Source of the DNA: Oligella ureolytica DSM 18253
GTDB lineage: Bacteria; Pseudomonadota; Gammaproteobacteria; Burkholderiales; Burkholderiaceae_B
Length of the DNA: 50,631 bases
Assembly (NCBI RefSeq): GCF_000373745.1
Contig: NZ_KB892292.1
Coordinates: forward strand, 1-50,631
Direction of reading: 5' to 3'
Positions 1 to 8,410 of the stretch are shown one piece after another (the stretch's first letter is position 1; each line of letters begins with the position of its first letter). Position numbers and translations under genes: made by a program. The notes below the pieces were generated by a model, which was not told the DNA's origin, did not search any database, and saw only the letters and a list, made by a program, of their open reading frames with translations.

Positions 1-153
1 AGTCTTCTTATCCGAAAAAAGAACTACCCCAACATTAAAAAGAAACTGTGGAAAGGGGCTTTATGGTCGCCAAGTTATTTTGCTGGAAGCTGTGGCGGCG
101 CGCCGATTGAAATCATTCGACAGTATATCGAGCAACAGCAAACGCCACCATAG
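1..153 (+). CDS. tnpA: IS200/IS605-family transposase TnpA, C-terminal 50 residues (5' end outside window)
   Basis: The reading frame is open from the first base to a TAG at 151-153. The visible peptide contains KKLWKGALWSPSYFAGSCGG followed by an IRQYIEQQ helix, the typical C-terminus of the small HUH/Y1 transposases that move IS200/IS605 elements as single strands. The catalytic HUH and Tyr residues lie upstream of the window and cannot be checked. Two hairpins and a GTAA tetranucleotide follow directly, as expected at an element end. Whether the full gene is intact is unknown. Confidence 0.85.
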   Translation, partial: SLLIRKKNYPNIKKKLWKGALWSPSYFAGSCGGAPIEIIRQYIEQQQTPP

Positions 154-228
154 ACTCAAAGGACGGCGTTGCCGTCCGCGCTATTCATCCTCGCCCTAAA
201 CAACGAGGCTTTCCGCGCATTTTGGTAA
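154..228. mobile_element. Terminal region of the left IS200/IS605 element with end hairpins
   Basis: Just after tnpA there is a perfect hairpin, GGACGGC-GTT-GCCGTCC (161-177), and then a nested imperfect hairpin with outer CGCG arms (177-180 and 214-217) and an inner CCTCG/CGAGG stem (189-193, 204-208). GTAA at 225-228 is TTAC on the minus strand. In IS608-like elements TTAC is the host tetranucleotide left of the left end, so I place the element boundary at 224/225. The boundary is inferred from that model. From 229 to 304 I see no gene. Confidence 0.6.
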
Positions 229-303
229 AAGGCGTAATGCTTGCTTAAAGCTCATTTTGATCCTACCCAAGATTGACAGGCGGTAAAAGACAAAAAATAT
301 AGG

Positions 304-341
304 CAAAAAAATAGCCGCTAATCAAAAAATGATTACGGCTA
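304..341 (-). terminator. Rho-independent terminator of tRNA-Pro
   Basis: The arms TAGCCG-C-TAATCA (312-324) and TGATTA-CGGCTA (330-341) pair around a short A-rich loop with one bulged C. On the minus strand the stem is followed by a run of seven T. It sits just downstream of the minus-strand tRNA gene. Confidence 0.85.
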
Positions 342-371
342 AATTTGTATCACTAACTCAATAAGAGATAG

Positions 372-448
<77 letters not shown>

Positions 449-464
449 ACTTGTTAAGCTATTA

Positions 465-492
465 ATTATACAGAAGTTATGAATTAATGCAA
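465..492 (-). promoter_or_regulatory. Sigma70-type promoter of tRNA-Pro
   Basis: On the minus strand a perfect -10 box TATAAT (465-470) lies 16 nt downstream of a -35-like TTGCAT (487-492). The -10 ends 16 nt before the tRNA 5' end, so transcription would begin only a few bases before the mature tRNA. Confidence 0.7.
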
Positions 493-524
493 GCAGATTA
501 CTAGTCAAATATCTCTTTTTGCAC

Positions 525-559
525 AAAACCCCACATTTCTATGAAAAGTGTGGGGTTTT
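525..559 (-). terminator. Rho-independent terminator downstream of pnp
   Basis: The perfect arms AAAACCCCACA (525-535) and TGTGGGGTTTT (549-559) surround a 13-nt loop. The hairpin lies 27 nt beyond the pnp stop codon. Confidence 0.85.
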
Positions 560-586
560 AATCACACTCACAATTAGCTTAGATGC

Positions 587-2743
587 TTATTCTGCTGAAT
601 CTGTATTTGGCGTATTTGCAGGACTCAAAAGATTTTCTTCATTTTCGATTCCGCCTAAGGCCTTAACTGATAAGCGAATACGACCGCGGTCATCAGCTTC
701 GATGACTTTAACGCGTAGCTTCTGGCCAACAGACAAGACATCATTGATGTCATTAATGCGGTAATTAGCAATCTCAGAAATATGCAATAAGCCATCTTTG
801 CCGGGTAAAATCTGAACAATCGCACCAAAATCTAACATGCGCTGAACAGTACCCTCATAGACTTGATTAACTTCTACTTCTGCCGTGATTTCAAGGATAC
901 GACGCTCAGCCTCTTTGGCCTTGTCTAAGTCAGCACTTGAGATCGTGACTAGACCTTCGTCGCTAATATCAATCTGGCTACCGGTTTCCTCAGTAAGCGC
1001 ACGGATAGTCGCACCGCCCTTACCAATTACATCACGGATTTTCTCAGGATTGATTTTAACTGTCAGCATACGAGGGGCAAAGCTTGATAGTTCCTGACGA
1101 GAACCTGTGATTGCCTCTTCCATCTTGCCAAGAATATGCAAACGACCCTCTTTAGCTTGAGCCAAAGCAGCCTGCATAATTTCTTTGGTAATCCCTTGGA
1201 TTTTAATATCCATCTGTAAAGCGGTAATACCATCTTTGGTACCGGCCACTTTAAAGTCCATATCACCTAAGTGATCCTCATCCCCAAGAATGTCAGTGAG
1301 TACGGCAAACTTATTACCATCCTTGATAAGACCCATCGCCACACCGGCAACGTGATCCTGAACCGGCACACCGGCGTCCATCAAGGCCAAGCTGCCACCA
1401 CACACAGAAGCCATTGAAGATGAACCATTAGACTCGGTAATTTCAGACACTAAGCGAATGGTGTACTGGAAATCATCGTGATTAGGTAAGGTTGCAACTA
1501 GCGCACGCTTTGCTAAACGACCGTGACCGATTTCACGACGCTTAGGGCTACCTACACGACCTGTTTCACCGGTAGAAAATGGCGGGAAGTTATAGTGCAA
1601 CATGAAGTGATCACGTGCATCACCCATCACAGAATCAATAATTTGCTCGTCTTGCTTAGTGCCTAAGGTAGCCACCACAATCGCTTGAGTTTCACCGCGA
1701 GTAAATAACACGCTACCGTGTGTGCGTGGTAAAACACCTAAACGAATAGCAATGGGGCGCACCGTACGGGTATCACGACCGTCAATACGTGGCTCGCCAT
1801 TTAAAATCTGGCTGCGAACAATATCAGACTCTAAAGAAAATAAAATATCTTCTACTTCAACAGAGTTGATGGCTTGCTCTTTTCCTTCAGCGATAGCTTC
1901 TAATTTCTCTTGTACTGCAGCATACACCTGCTTGATTTGGCTACTACGAGCTTGTTTTTCACGAATTTTATATGCGGCTTGTAAACCCTCAATCGCATTT
2001 TCTTTGACTAAAGCAACCAACTCTTCATTTTTAGGAGCAGCTTCCCAATGCCAAGCTGGTTTACCGGCTTTTTCAACTAATTCGTTAATGGCATTGATCG
2101 CTACTTGCATTTGCTCGTGACCAAAAACCACACCACCCAACATCACATCTTCAGTTAATTGCTTCGCTTCAGATTCAACCATTAAAACGGCGCTCTCAGT
2201 ACCCGCAACGACTAAATCCATTTGAGAGTCGACTAACTGACTGGCGCTAGGGTTTAAGACGTAGTTACCATTTAAATAACCAACGCGAGCAGCACCGATA
2301 GGACCATCAAAAGGCACGCCTGAAATTGCCATCGCAGCAGAGCTACCAATCATCGCAACGATATCAGGATCGATTTCCGGATCGACGGATAAAACATGAA
2401 CAACAACTTGTACTTCGTTGTAGAAACCCTCAGGGAATAAAGGACGTAAAGGACGGTCAATTAAACGAGAAGTCAGCGTTTCTTTTTCGGAAGGTTTAGC
2501 TTCGCGCTTAAAAAAGCCACCCGGGATCTTACCGGCGGCATATGCCTTTTCAATATAATCCACAGTCAGTGGAAAGAAATCCTGACCGGGTTTAGCCTCT
2601 TTAGCAGCAACAACGGTCGCTAAAACAACTGTATCACCCATGGAAGCAACAACTGCACCTGTCGCTTGACGAGCAATTTCACCCGTTTCTAAGGTGACAG
2701 TATGATCACCATACTGAAAGGATTGTGTAAATTTATTAAACAT
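587..2743 (-). CDS. pnp: Polyribonucleotide nucleotidyltransferase (PNPase)
   Basis: The 718-residue product is a 3'-5' phosphorolytic exoribonuclease for mRNA turnover, normally a trimer and part of the degradosome. Two RNase PH domains fill about residues 1-540 ([11 protein letters not shown] in the first, [14 protein letters not shown] and [13 protein letters not shown] in the second). They are followed by a KH domain with [20 protein letters not shown] and an S1 domain with [19 protein letters not shown]. Length matches the family. AAGGA lies 9-13 nt upstream of the ATG. The gene follows rpsO in the same direction, separated by a terminator-like hairpin, the usual rpsO-pnp arrangement. 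Confidence 0.98.
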   Translation of the reverse strand: MFNKFTQSFQYGDHTVTLETGEIARQATGAVVASMGDTVVLATVVAAKEAKPGQDFFPLTVDYIEKAYAAGKIPGGFFKREAKPSEKETLTSRLIDRPLRPLFPEGFYNEVQVVVHVLSVDPEIDPDIVAMIGSSAAMAISGVPFDGPIGAARVGYLNGNYVLNPSASQLVDSQMDLVVAGTESAVLMVESEAKQLTEDVMLGGVVFGHEQMQVAINAINELVEKAGKPAWHWEAAPKNEELVALVKENAIEGLQAAYKIREKQARSSQIKQVYAAVQEKLEAIAEGKEQAINSVEVEDILFSLESDIVRSQILNGEPRIDGRDTRTVRPIAIRLGVLPRTHGSVLFTRGETQAIVVATLGTKQDEQIIDSVMGDARDHFMLHYNFPPFSTGETGRVGSPKRREIGHGRLAKRALVATLPNHDDFQYTIRLVSEITESNGSSSMASVCGGSLALMDAGVPVQDHVAGVAMGLIKDGNKFAVLTDILGDEDHLGDMDFKVAGTKDGITALQMDIKIQGITKEIMQAALAQAKEGRLHILGKMEEAITGSRQELSSFAPRMLTVKINPEKIRDVIGKGGATIRALTEETGSQIDISDEGLVTISSADLDKAKEAERRILEITAEVEVNQVYEGTVQRMLDFGAIVQILPGKDGLLHISEIANYRINDINDVLSVGQKLRVKVIEADDRGRIRLSVKALGGIENEENLLSPANTPNTDSAE

Positions 2744-2818
2744 GTGGATTCCTTAATCTACAAAATTATCCGAAACCTCAAGCCATATCACGGTTCTATA
2801 TCGCTTGTCGGACTAACA

Positions 2819-2858
2819 ATAAAAAGCCGTGCACAGTTCATATCATGTGCACGGCTTT
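2819..2858 (-). terminator. Rho-independent terminator/attenuator between rpsO and pnp
   Basis: The 13-bp perfect arms AAAGCCGTGCACA (2823-2835) and TGTGCACGGCTTT (2846-2858) enclose a 10-nt loop. The minus strand continues with T residues. It should end most rpsO transcripts while letting some read-through reach pnp, unless pnp has its own promoter in the short gap. Confidence 0.9.
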
Positions 2859-2886
2859 GAATCTAATTCTCTAAAGACCTAGTCAA

Positions 2887-3150
2887 TTACTTACGTAAGC
2901 CTAATTTACCAATTAAATCACGGTAAGTGTTAGGGTTAGTTCTTTTTAAGTAATCTAATAGCTTACGACGACGGCTCACCATACGCAATAAACCACGACG
3001 TGAGTGGTGATCTTTAGCGTGCTCTTTAAAGTGAGCGCCTAACTCGTTAATACGAGAAGTAAGTAAAGCGATCTGAACTTCTGGAGAACCGGTATCACCC
3101 TCTTGGCGAGCGAATTCAGAAACAATTTTTGCTTTATCAATAGTTGACAT
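2887..3150 (-). CDS. rpsO: 30S ribosomal protein S15
   Basis: This 87-residue protein is a primary 16S rRNA-binding protein of the small-subunit platform. It carries the family pattern [38 protein letters not shown] and [10 protein letters not shown] chose the ATG at 3148-3150 because AAGGA sits 8-12 nt upstream and family members begin MSxxDKAKIV. An in-frame upstream extension of ten codons would be unlike the family. The preceding leader can form a hairpin at 3173-3195, a candidate autoregulatory site. Co-transcribed with pnp through a partial terminator. Confidence 0.97.
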   Translation of the reverse strand: MSTIDKAKIVSEFARQEGDTGSPEVQIALLTSRINELGAHFKEHAKDHHSRRGLLRMVSRRRKLLDYLKRTNPNTYRDLIGKLGLRK

Positions 3151-3172
3151 AATAATATCCTTATATACAAGC

Positions 3173-3195
3173 GTTGACACGGACAGGCCGTCAAC
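3173..3195 (-). promoter_or_regulatory. Hairpin in the rpsO 5' leader (possible S15 translational operator)
   Basis: GTTGAC (3173-3178) pairs with GTCAAC (3190-3195), extended by two inner G-C pairs. It lies 22 nt upstream of the rpsO ATG and close to its ribosome binding site. S15 represses its own mRNA through leader structures in several bacteria. That this hairpin does so is inference. Confidence 0.35.
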
Positions 3196-3375
3196 GTGAA
3201 ATAAACATGAAAACGTAAAAATACTTTTACTAAAAATAATTTTACAATAACAACTTAAACTCTAGTCACTGCTTGCCACTAGCTTTTACATCACTTTGAC
3301 ACTAATAAACTAGATAAAAAGCCACATAAAAACCGGGGAAGTTCTGCTACACTACAGTAACAGCAAAAAACTCAC

Positions 3376-3406
3376 AGTGCTTAAGTAGTGCTTAAGTAGT
3401 GCTTAA
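3376..3406. repeat. 11-bp tandem repeat, about 2.8 copies
   Basis: The unit AGTGCTTAAGT occurs at 3376-3386 and 3387-3397, followed by a partial third copy. It lies in the otherwise gene-free stretch 3151-3515 between the rpsO leader and the lipoprotein gene. Each unit contains a short CTTAAG palindrome. No function is evident. Confidence 0.8.
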
Positions 3407-3515
3407 ATCACACTAACCCACATTACTTTTATTTGTGAGTAACTAGATGAGTCAATCATTATACGCTGTTTTTATTGCTTATGCCCTATTTTATTCCTCT
3501 TCTGAGGAGATAATA

Positions 3516-4076
3516 ATGAAATCTGTGATTAAAATGCCAAATTCCAAATCAAGCAACTCGTCCAAGGGCTTTTCTCGAGCCATTATTTTAGCCGGACTAA
3601 TTACAAGCCTCACTGCTTGCGCAACATACCGAGACGTAGCGCCTAACGCACCGCTTGCTGAAGCTACCCGCATCATGGGGCAGCCAAACTACAGCTGTGA
3701 CCGGGCCGACGGAGGCAAGCACTTAGTCTGGAGCTACCAACCAATGGGACAGTACATCTACGGTGCCGATGTCGGTGCAGATGGCCGCCTTATCGGTTCA
3801 GTTTACTCGGCCATGACCGAGCAAAACTTTAAGCGCTTAGATACCGGCGTTTGGAGTCGCCAAGATGTCTTGTGTGAGTTTGGCGTGCCTGCCGAAACAG
3901 AAACCCTGGGTCTCGGCGAGAAGCGCGAAGAGACTTGGAGTTACCGCTTCAAACAAAATAACCACTGGCACCGCTTGCTACATATTTACTTGGGAAGAGA
4001 CGGCCAGCAAGTCACTCGCTGGCATACGGGCCCTGACCCTCTATATGAAGATAACTGCTTCTTTTGGGCCTGCTAA
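3516..4076 (+). CDS. Putative outer-membrane lipoprotein with two BamE/SmpA-like repeats
   Basis: This 186-residue protein starts at the ATG at 3516, preceded by GAGGAGATAATA, a clear ribosome binding site. The N-terminal basic stretch and hydrophobic segment end in the lipobox LTAC, with the lipidated Cys at residue 35. The mature part shows two similar units, each starting with a short 'xxxxFG/MGxPx' turn and continuing to a WSY strand (about residues 45-95 and 110-160). That resembles the BamE/SmpA fold used as small envelope-assembly lipoproteins. It stands alone between rpsO and pssA. I do not recognise a specific gene name. The BamE-like fold is inference from pattern, not proof of a role in the Bam complex. 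Confidence 0.65.
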   Translation: MKSVIKMPNSKSSNSSKGFSRAIILAGLITSLTACATYRDVAPNAPLAEATRIMGQPNYSCDRADGGKHLVWSYQPMGQYIYGADVGADGRLIGSVYSAMTEQNFKRLDTGVWSRQDVLCEFGVPAETETLGLGEKREETWSYRFKQNNHWHRLLHIYLGRDGQQVTRWHTGPDPLYEDNCFFWAC

Positions 4077-4107
4077 GCCTTGCGGGTATATTTAAATATG
4101 CCGCACT

Positions 4108-4143
4108 AAAAAGGTAACATCAGAATGACTGCTGTTGCCTTTT
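4108..4143 (-). terminator. Rho-independent terminator overlapping the 3' end of pssA
   Basis: AAAAGGTAACA (4109-4119) pairs with TGTTGCCTTTT (4133-4143), with one G-T pair. On the minus strand the stem ends in TTTTT. The upstream arm encodes the last codons of pssA and the stop codon is in the loop. Confidence 0.75.
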
Positions 4144-4992
4144 GTTTTTTAAACGCTTGATCTTACGCCAACGTAAAAACATCACTACCCAACCTGAGAC
4201 GGTATAAGATAAAAACACCAAGGTAATAACTAAAGGCGCATTTAACATTAGCAACGCAAAGAGCAGAACCAAGGCGGTCATTATCAAAGCCGGCGATCTC
4301 TTTTCTTGAATAAACCCCGATTTTCCGCTAAAAAATGGCGCATTTGAAATCATCGTCAGGCCTGCATACACAGTAATTGTAAACGCCACCCAAGCGTGCG
4401 GATCAGAAATAGGCAAACGATTATCCACTGATAGCCAGACAAAACCTGCCGTTAACGCAGCGGCTGCAGGACTTGGTAAGCCCTGAAAAAAGCGACTATC
4501 TACAATATTGATATTGCTGTTAAATCGCGCGAGGCGGAGTGCCGCACCCGCCACATAAACAAAAGCCGCCAACCACCCCCAACGACCTAAGTCATTGAGC
4601 GTGTAGGTATACATAACCAAGGCCGGCGCAATACCGAAAGACACCATATCAGCCATTGAGTCATACTGCTCACCGAAGGAGGATTGAGTATTTGTCAGGC
4701 GCGCAATACGACCATCCATACCATCCATGACCATCGCTGCAAAAATCGCTAACGCTGCCCATTCGAAACGATGGTTCATAGCCTGCATGATGGCAAAAAA
4801 ACCGGCAAATAAGTTGGCTGTCGTAATCGCATTAGGTAAAAGATAAATACCACGCTTGGGCACATTAGAAGTGTGCACCATGACGGGCTCTTTAAGGATA
4901 TTATCGACAGCATGACTTTGTGCATCCTTACTTTCATTGGCAGAAGGATGCTCTACCTCGTTGCCAACTTCTTTTTGCTCATCTGGGCTCAT
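4120..4992 (-). CDS. pssA: CDP-diacylglycerol-serine O-phosphatidyltransferase
   Basis: This 290-residue membrane enzyme makes phosphatidylserine from CDP-diacylglycerol and serine. The CDP-alcohol phosphotransferase signature D-G-x-x-G-x-x-A-R-x8-G-x3-D-x3-D is seen in the run from D90 to D115 (DGMDGRIAR, then GEQYDSMAD). Several hydrophobic segments follow up to about residue 275. The first 45 residues are a polar, acidic extension before the conserved core and may include a start chosen too early. The ATG lies 4 nt after the psd stop, so psd and pssA are one operon and perform consecutive steps. A terminator overlaps its end. Confidence 0.95.
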   Translation of the reverse strand: MSPDEQKEVGNEVEHPSANESKDAQSHAVDNILKEPVMVHTSNVPKRGIYLLPNAITTANLFAGFFAIMQAMNHRFEWAALAIFAAMVMDGMDGRIARLTNTQSSFGEQYDSMADMVSFGIAPALVMYTYTLNDLGRWGWLAAFVYVAGAALRLARFNSNINIVDSRFFQGLPSPAAAALTAGFVWLSVDNRLPISDPHAWVAFTITVYAGLTMISNAPFFSGKSGFIQEKRSPALIMTALVLLFALLMLNAPLVITLVFLSYTVSGWVVMFLRWRKIKRLKNKRQQQSF

Positions 4993-4996
4993 TTAA

Positions 4997-5656
4997 TTAC
5001 TCCAATTCCGCTAATACGGTCAGTGTATGAGAAACCTTGTCACCAATCGCCACCAGCGGTTTTGCATTTAATGGTAAATAAACATCAACACGTGAACCAA
5101 AGCGAATAAAGCCATAGCGCTGCGCCGCACCCAACTCTTGACCCACCTTGGCATAGCATAAAATTCGTCGAGCGACTAACCCCGCCACTTGCACAGAGGT
5201 CACTATCTGACCGTCAGCGCGCTCAATAACAATGGCGTTACGCTCATTTTCTATTGATGCCTTGTCTAAATCAGCATTGACAAACTTACCCTTAAAATAC
5301 TCAACCTTAGTAATGCGACCGCTAACCGGCATTTGATTTGAATGTACATTAAAAACATTCATAAAGACACTAATTTTGAGAGCTCGTCTGCCGGCATAGG
5401 GATCGTCAACCTCCTCAACTGCCACGATGCGACCATCCGCCGGGGACAATACCAGCGCTTCACCTTGTGGCGCTTGACGAGTCGGATCACGGAAAAACTG
5501 AATGACAAAAATGGCCACTAGCCAAAAAACCAAGCCCAACCAAAAGCTGATCGCACCTGTCACCAATGCCACAACAACGGCAAGCGCTATAAATGGCCAG
5601 CCCTCTTTTGCCAAGATAGGCCGCTTTTGATTACTATTTGATAATTGATTACTCAC
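4997..5656 (-). CDS. psd: Phosphatidylserine decarboxylase proenzyme (short type)
   Basis: The 219-residue protein decarboxylates phosphatidylserine to phosphatidylethanolamine. It has an N-terminal hydrophobic hairpin (about 20-55), the conserved [12 protein letters not shown] block (98-108) and a C-terminal [11 protein letters not shown]. Self-cleavage between G187 and S188 would release a small alpha chain with a Ser-derived pyruvoyl group. Members of this short subfamily use FGSR rather than the LGST seen in longer enzymes. It is first in the psd-pssA pair. The 425-nt stretch upstream (5657-6081) holds no other gene that I can support. Confidence 0.95.
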   Translation of the reverse strand: MSNQLSNSNQKRPILAKEGWPFIALAVVVALVTGAISFWLGLVFWLVAIFVIQFFRDPTRQAPQGEALVLSPADGRIVAVEEVDDPYAGRRALKISVFMNVFNVHSNQMPVSGRITKVEYFKGKFVNADLDKASIENERNAIVIERADGQIVTSVQVAGLVARRILCYAKVGQELGAAQRYGFIRFGSRVDVYLPLNAKPLVAIGDKVSHTLTVLAELE

Positions 5657-5818
5657 TTAATGTACCTATTAAATTGATATATTTCTTATTAAAAATAGAA
5701 GCTTTAATGGTAACATGCACGCACCCATCACCATACCTTATACAATATGCTGAGCACTTAAAATTCCGTGAGCTCGTGCGCTATTCAGACAAGCGTACAG
5801 CTAAAGCTCAACACACCG

Positions 5819-5857
5819 TCCCGAATCAATGACTCGCTAACCGTCAATTGTTCGGGA
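5819..5857. repeat. Long inverted repeat in the psd / nitroreductase intergenic region
   Basis: TCCCGAATCAAT (5819-5830) is repeated inverted as ATTGTTCGGGA (5847-5857), differing by one missing base, around an 18-nt spacer that itself has the mixed sequence GACTCGCTAACCGTCA. The plus strand then turns T/A-rich. It could be a terminator-like hairpin or a regulator site. There is no upstream plus-strand gene nearby that would need a terminator here. Confidence 0.5.
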
Positions 5858-6081
5858 TTTATTTATTAAATAACATCTTTTATATTTATTATTTCCAATT
5901 TGGCAATATAGTATTAACTGTTTGATACTTTAAAAAGATACAACGACACCTTAAAATACATACATTGAGAGAATTGACGAGCCCTGCCTACCTGCTGACA
6001 AGACACAGCAAAAGCGCGCGACACAAGACACTTATTCTAAACTGCTTGTCATCAATCAGCACCTTTTTATTTGGAGATACC

Positions 6082-6678
6082 ATGAGTTTTTATGAATTAG
6101 CAAAAAAGCGCCGTTCTATTTATCACTTAGGCAAAAACATTGAGCTTTCAAACGATAAACTTGTAAAGTTAATCAAAGACATCGTTGATCAAACGCCATC
6201 TTCTTTCCACTCTCAAACATCTCGCGTTGTTATCTTGCTTGGCGAAGAGCATGATGCACTATGGGAAATTACTCGCGAGAAGCTGCGCGCCATTGTTGGT
6301 GAAGAAAATTTTGAAGGCACTGACCAGAAAATCAACAGCTTTAAAGCCGCAAAAGGTACCGTATTGTTTTACGAAGACAAAGACGTTGTGAGCGGCTTAC
6401 AAAAGCAATTCCCACTCTACGCCGACAACTTCCCTATTTGGTCTGAGCACTCCACCGGCCTAACTCAATACGCAGTTTGGTTGGCTCTTGCCGAAGTAGA
6501 TATCGGTGCGTCTTTACAGCATTACAACCCAATCATTGATGCTGATGTTGCTACGCGTTGGGATATTCCGAGCAATTGGGTACTACGTGCACAAATGCCT
6601 TTTGGCAGTATCGAAAGCCCTGCCAGCGAGAAAAACTACCTTGACGAAGAAACTCGCTATCGTGTGTTTAGTGCATAA
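6082..6678 (+). CDS. Nitroreductase-family oxidoreductase
   Basis: The 198-residue product begins at the ATG at 6082, after TTGGAGATACC, and has the start MSFYELAKKRRSIYHLGK. The RRSI box near residues 11-14, the PSSFHSQTSRVVILLG segment and the later GASLQHYNP match the single-domain FMN nitroreductases of the Frm2/Hbn1/CinD group, which reduce nitro or quinone compounds with NAD(P)H. The substrate cannot be told. It sits alone on the plus strand between psd and ilvC and is followed by a strong terminator. Confidence 0.85.
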   Translation: MSFYELAKKRRSIYHLGKNIELSNDKLVKLIKDIVDQTPSSFHSQTSRVVILLGEEHDALWEITREKLRAIVGEENFEGTDQKINSFKAAKGTVLFYEDKDVVSGLQKQFPLYADNFPIWSEHSTGLTQYAVWLALAEVDIGASLQHYNPIIDADVATRWDIPSNWVLRAQMPFGSIESPASEKNYLDEETRYRVFSA

Positions 6679-6722
6679 ACTGCTATATCAGCACCAAAGA
6701 CTCAGTTAAGACAAATAAATAG

Positions 6723-6763
6723 ACGTCCCACCAGTTTGCGCAATGCTCTGGTGGGACGTTTTA
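6723..6763 (+). terminator. Rho-independent terminator after the nitroreductase gene
   Basis: The 12-bp perfect arms ACGTCCCACCAG (6723-6734) and CTGGTGGGACGT (6748-6759) are followed by TTTTAATT. It lies between convergent genes and may also stop ilvC transcription from the other side. Confidence 0.9.
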
Positions 6764-6837
6764 ATTGCTTTAATTAATTCACAATTACGTATCAGTACTC
6801 GTTCACAAGTCGAGCACTGACAGCGCTCTCGTGATAA

Positions 6838-7887
<1,050 letters not shown>

Positions 7888-7909
7888 TTACTATGTAAAA
7901 AATAAAAAA

Positions 7910-8401
7910 CTAAACTTTTAATATACGATTACCGCGACCGATACCGGTCACGCCACTGCGGACGGTTTCTAAAATTGCGCCAGGCTCGATCGCCTCGATA
8001 AAGGCATCGATTTTTTCCTGAACACCAGTTAGCTCGATGGTAAAGGTTTTGTCAGTGACATCGACAATACGACCACGGAAAATATCATTGAGGCGAGTCA
8101 CCTCTTCGCGCTCCTTACCCACTGCACGCACCTTGATCAGCATCAGCTCACGCTCAACCATAGGGGCTTCGGTCAAATCAACCACCTTAACCACGTCGAC
8201 CAGACGGTTTAAATGCTTGGTAATTTGCTCAATGACCTCTTCTGAACCATTGGTCATAATGGTCAAACGAGATAAGCTCGGATCCTCTGTCGGTGCTACC
8301 GTCAGAGTTTCAATATTGTAGCCTCGAGCAGAAAACAACCCGACAACACGGGATAAAGCACCCGGTTCGTTTTCTAATAGAATCGAAATAACGTGTTTCA
8401 T
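7910..8401 (-). CDS. ilvH: Acetolactate synthase small (regulatory) subunit
   Basis: The 163-residue protein carries an N-terminal ACT domain starting MKHVISILLENEPGALSRVV with RGYNIETLTVAPTE, which binds valine for feedback inhibition, and a second ACT-like C-terminal domain. It pairs with the large subunit encoded 9 nt upstream. Normal length for the IlvH/IlvN family. Confidence 0.97.
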   Translation of the reverse strand: MKHVISILLENEPGALSRVVGLFSARGYNIETLTVAPTEDPSLSRLTIMTNGSEEVIEQITKHLNRLVDVVKVVDLTEAPMVERELMLIKVRAVGKEREEVTRLNDIFRGRIVDVTDKTFTIELTGVQEKIDAFIEAIEPGAILETVRSGVTGIGRGNRILKV

Positions 8402-8410
8402 CTGCTCCCC

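Noticed and set aside
3151-3180. Ten-codon N-terminal extension of rpsO
   Set aside because: Ribosome binding site and family alignment favour the ATG at 3148-3150.
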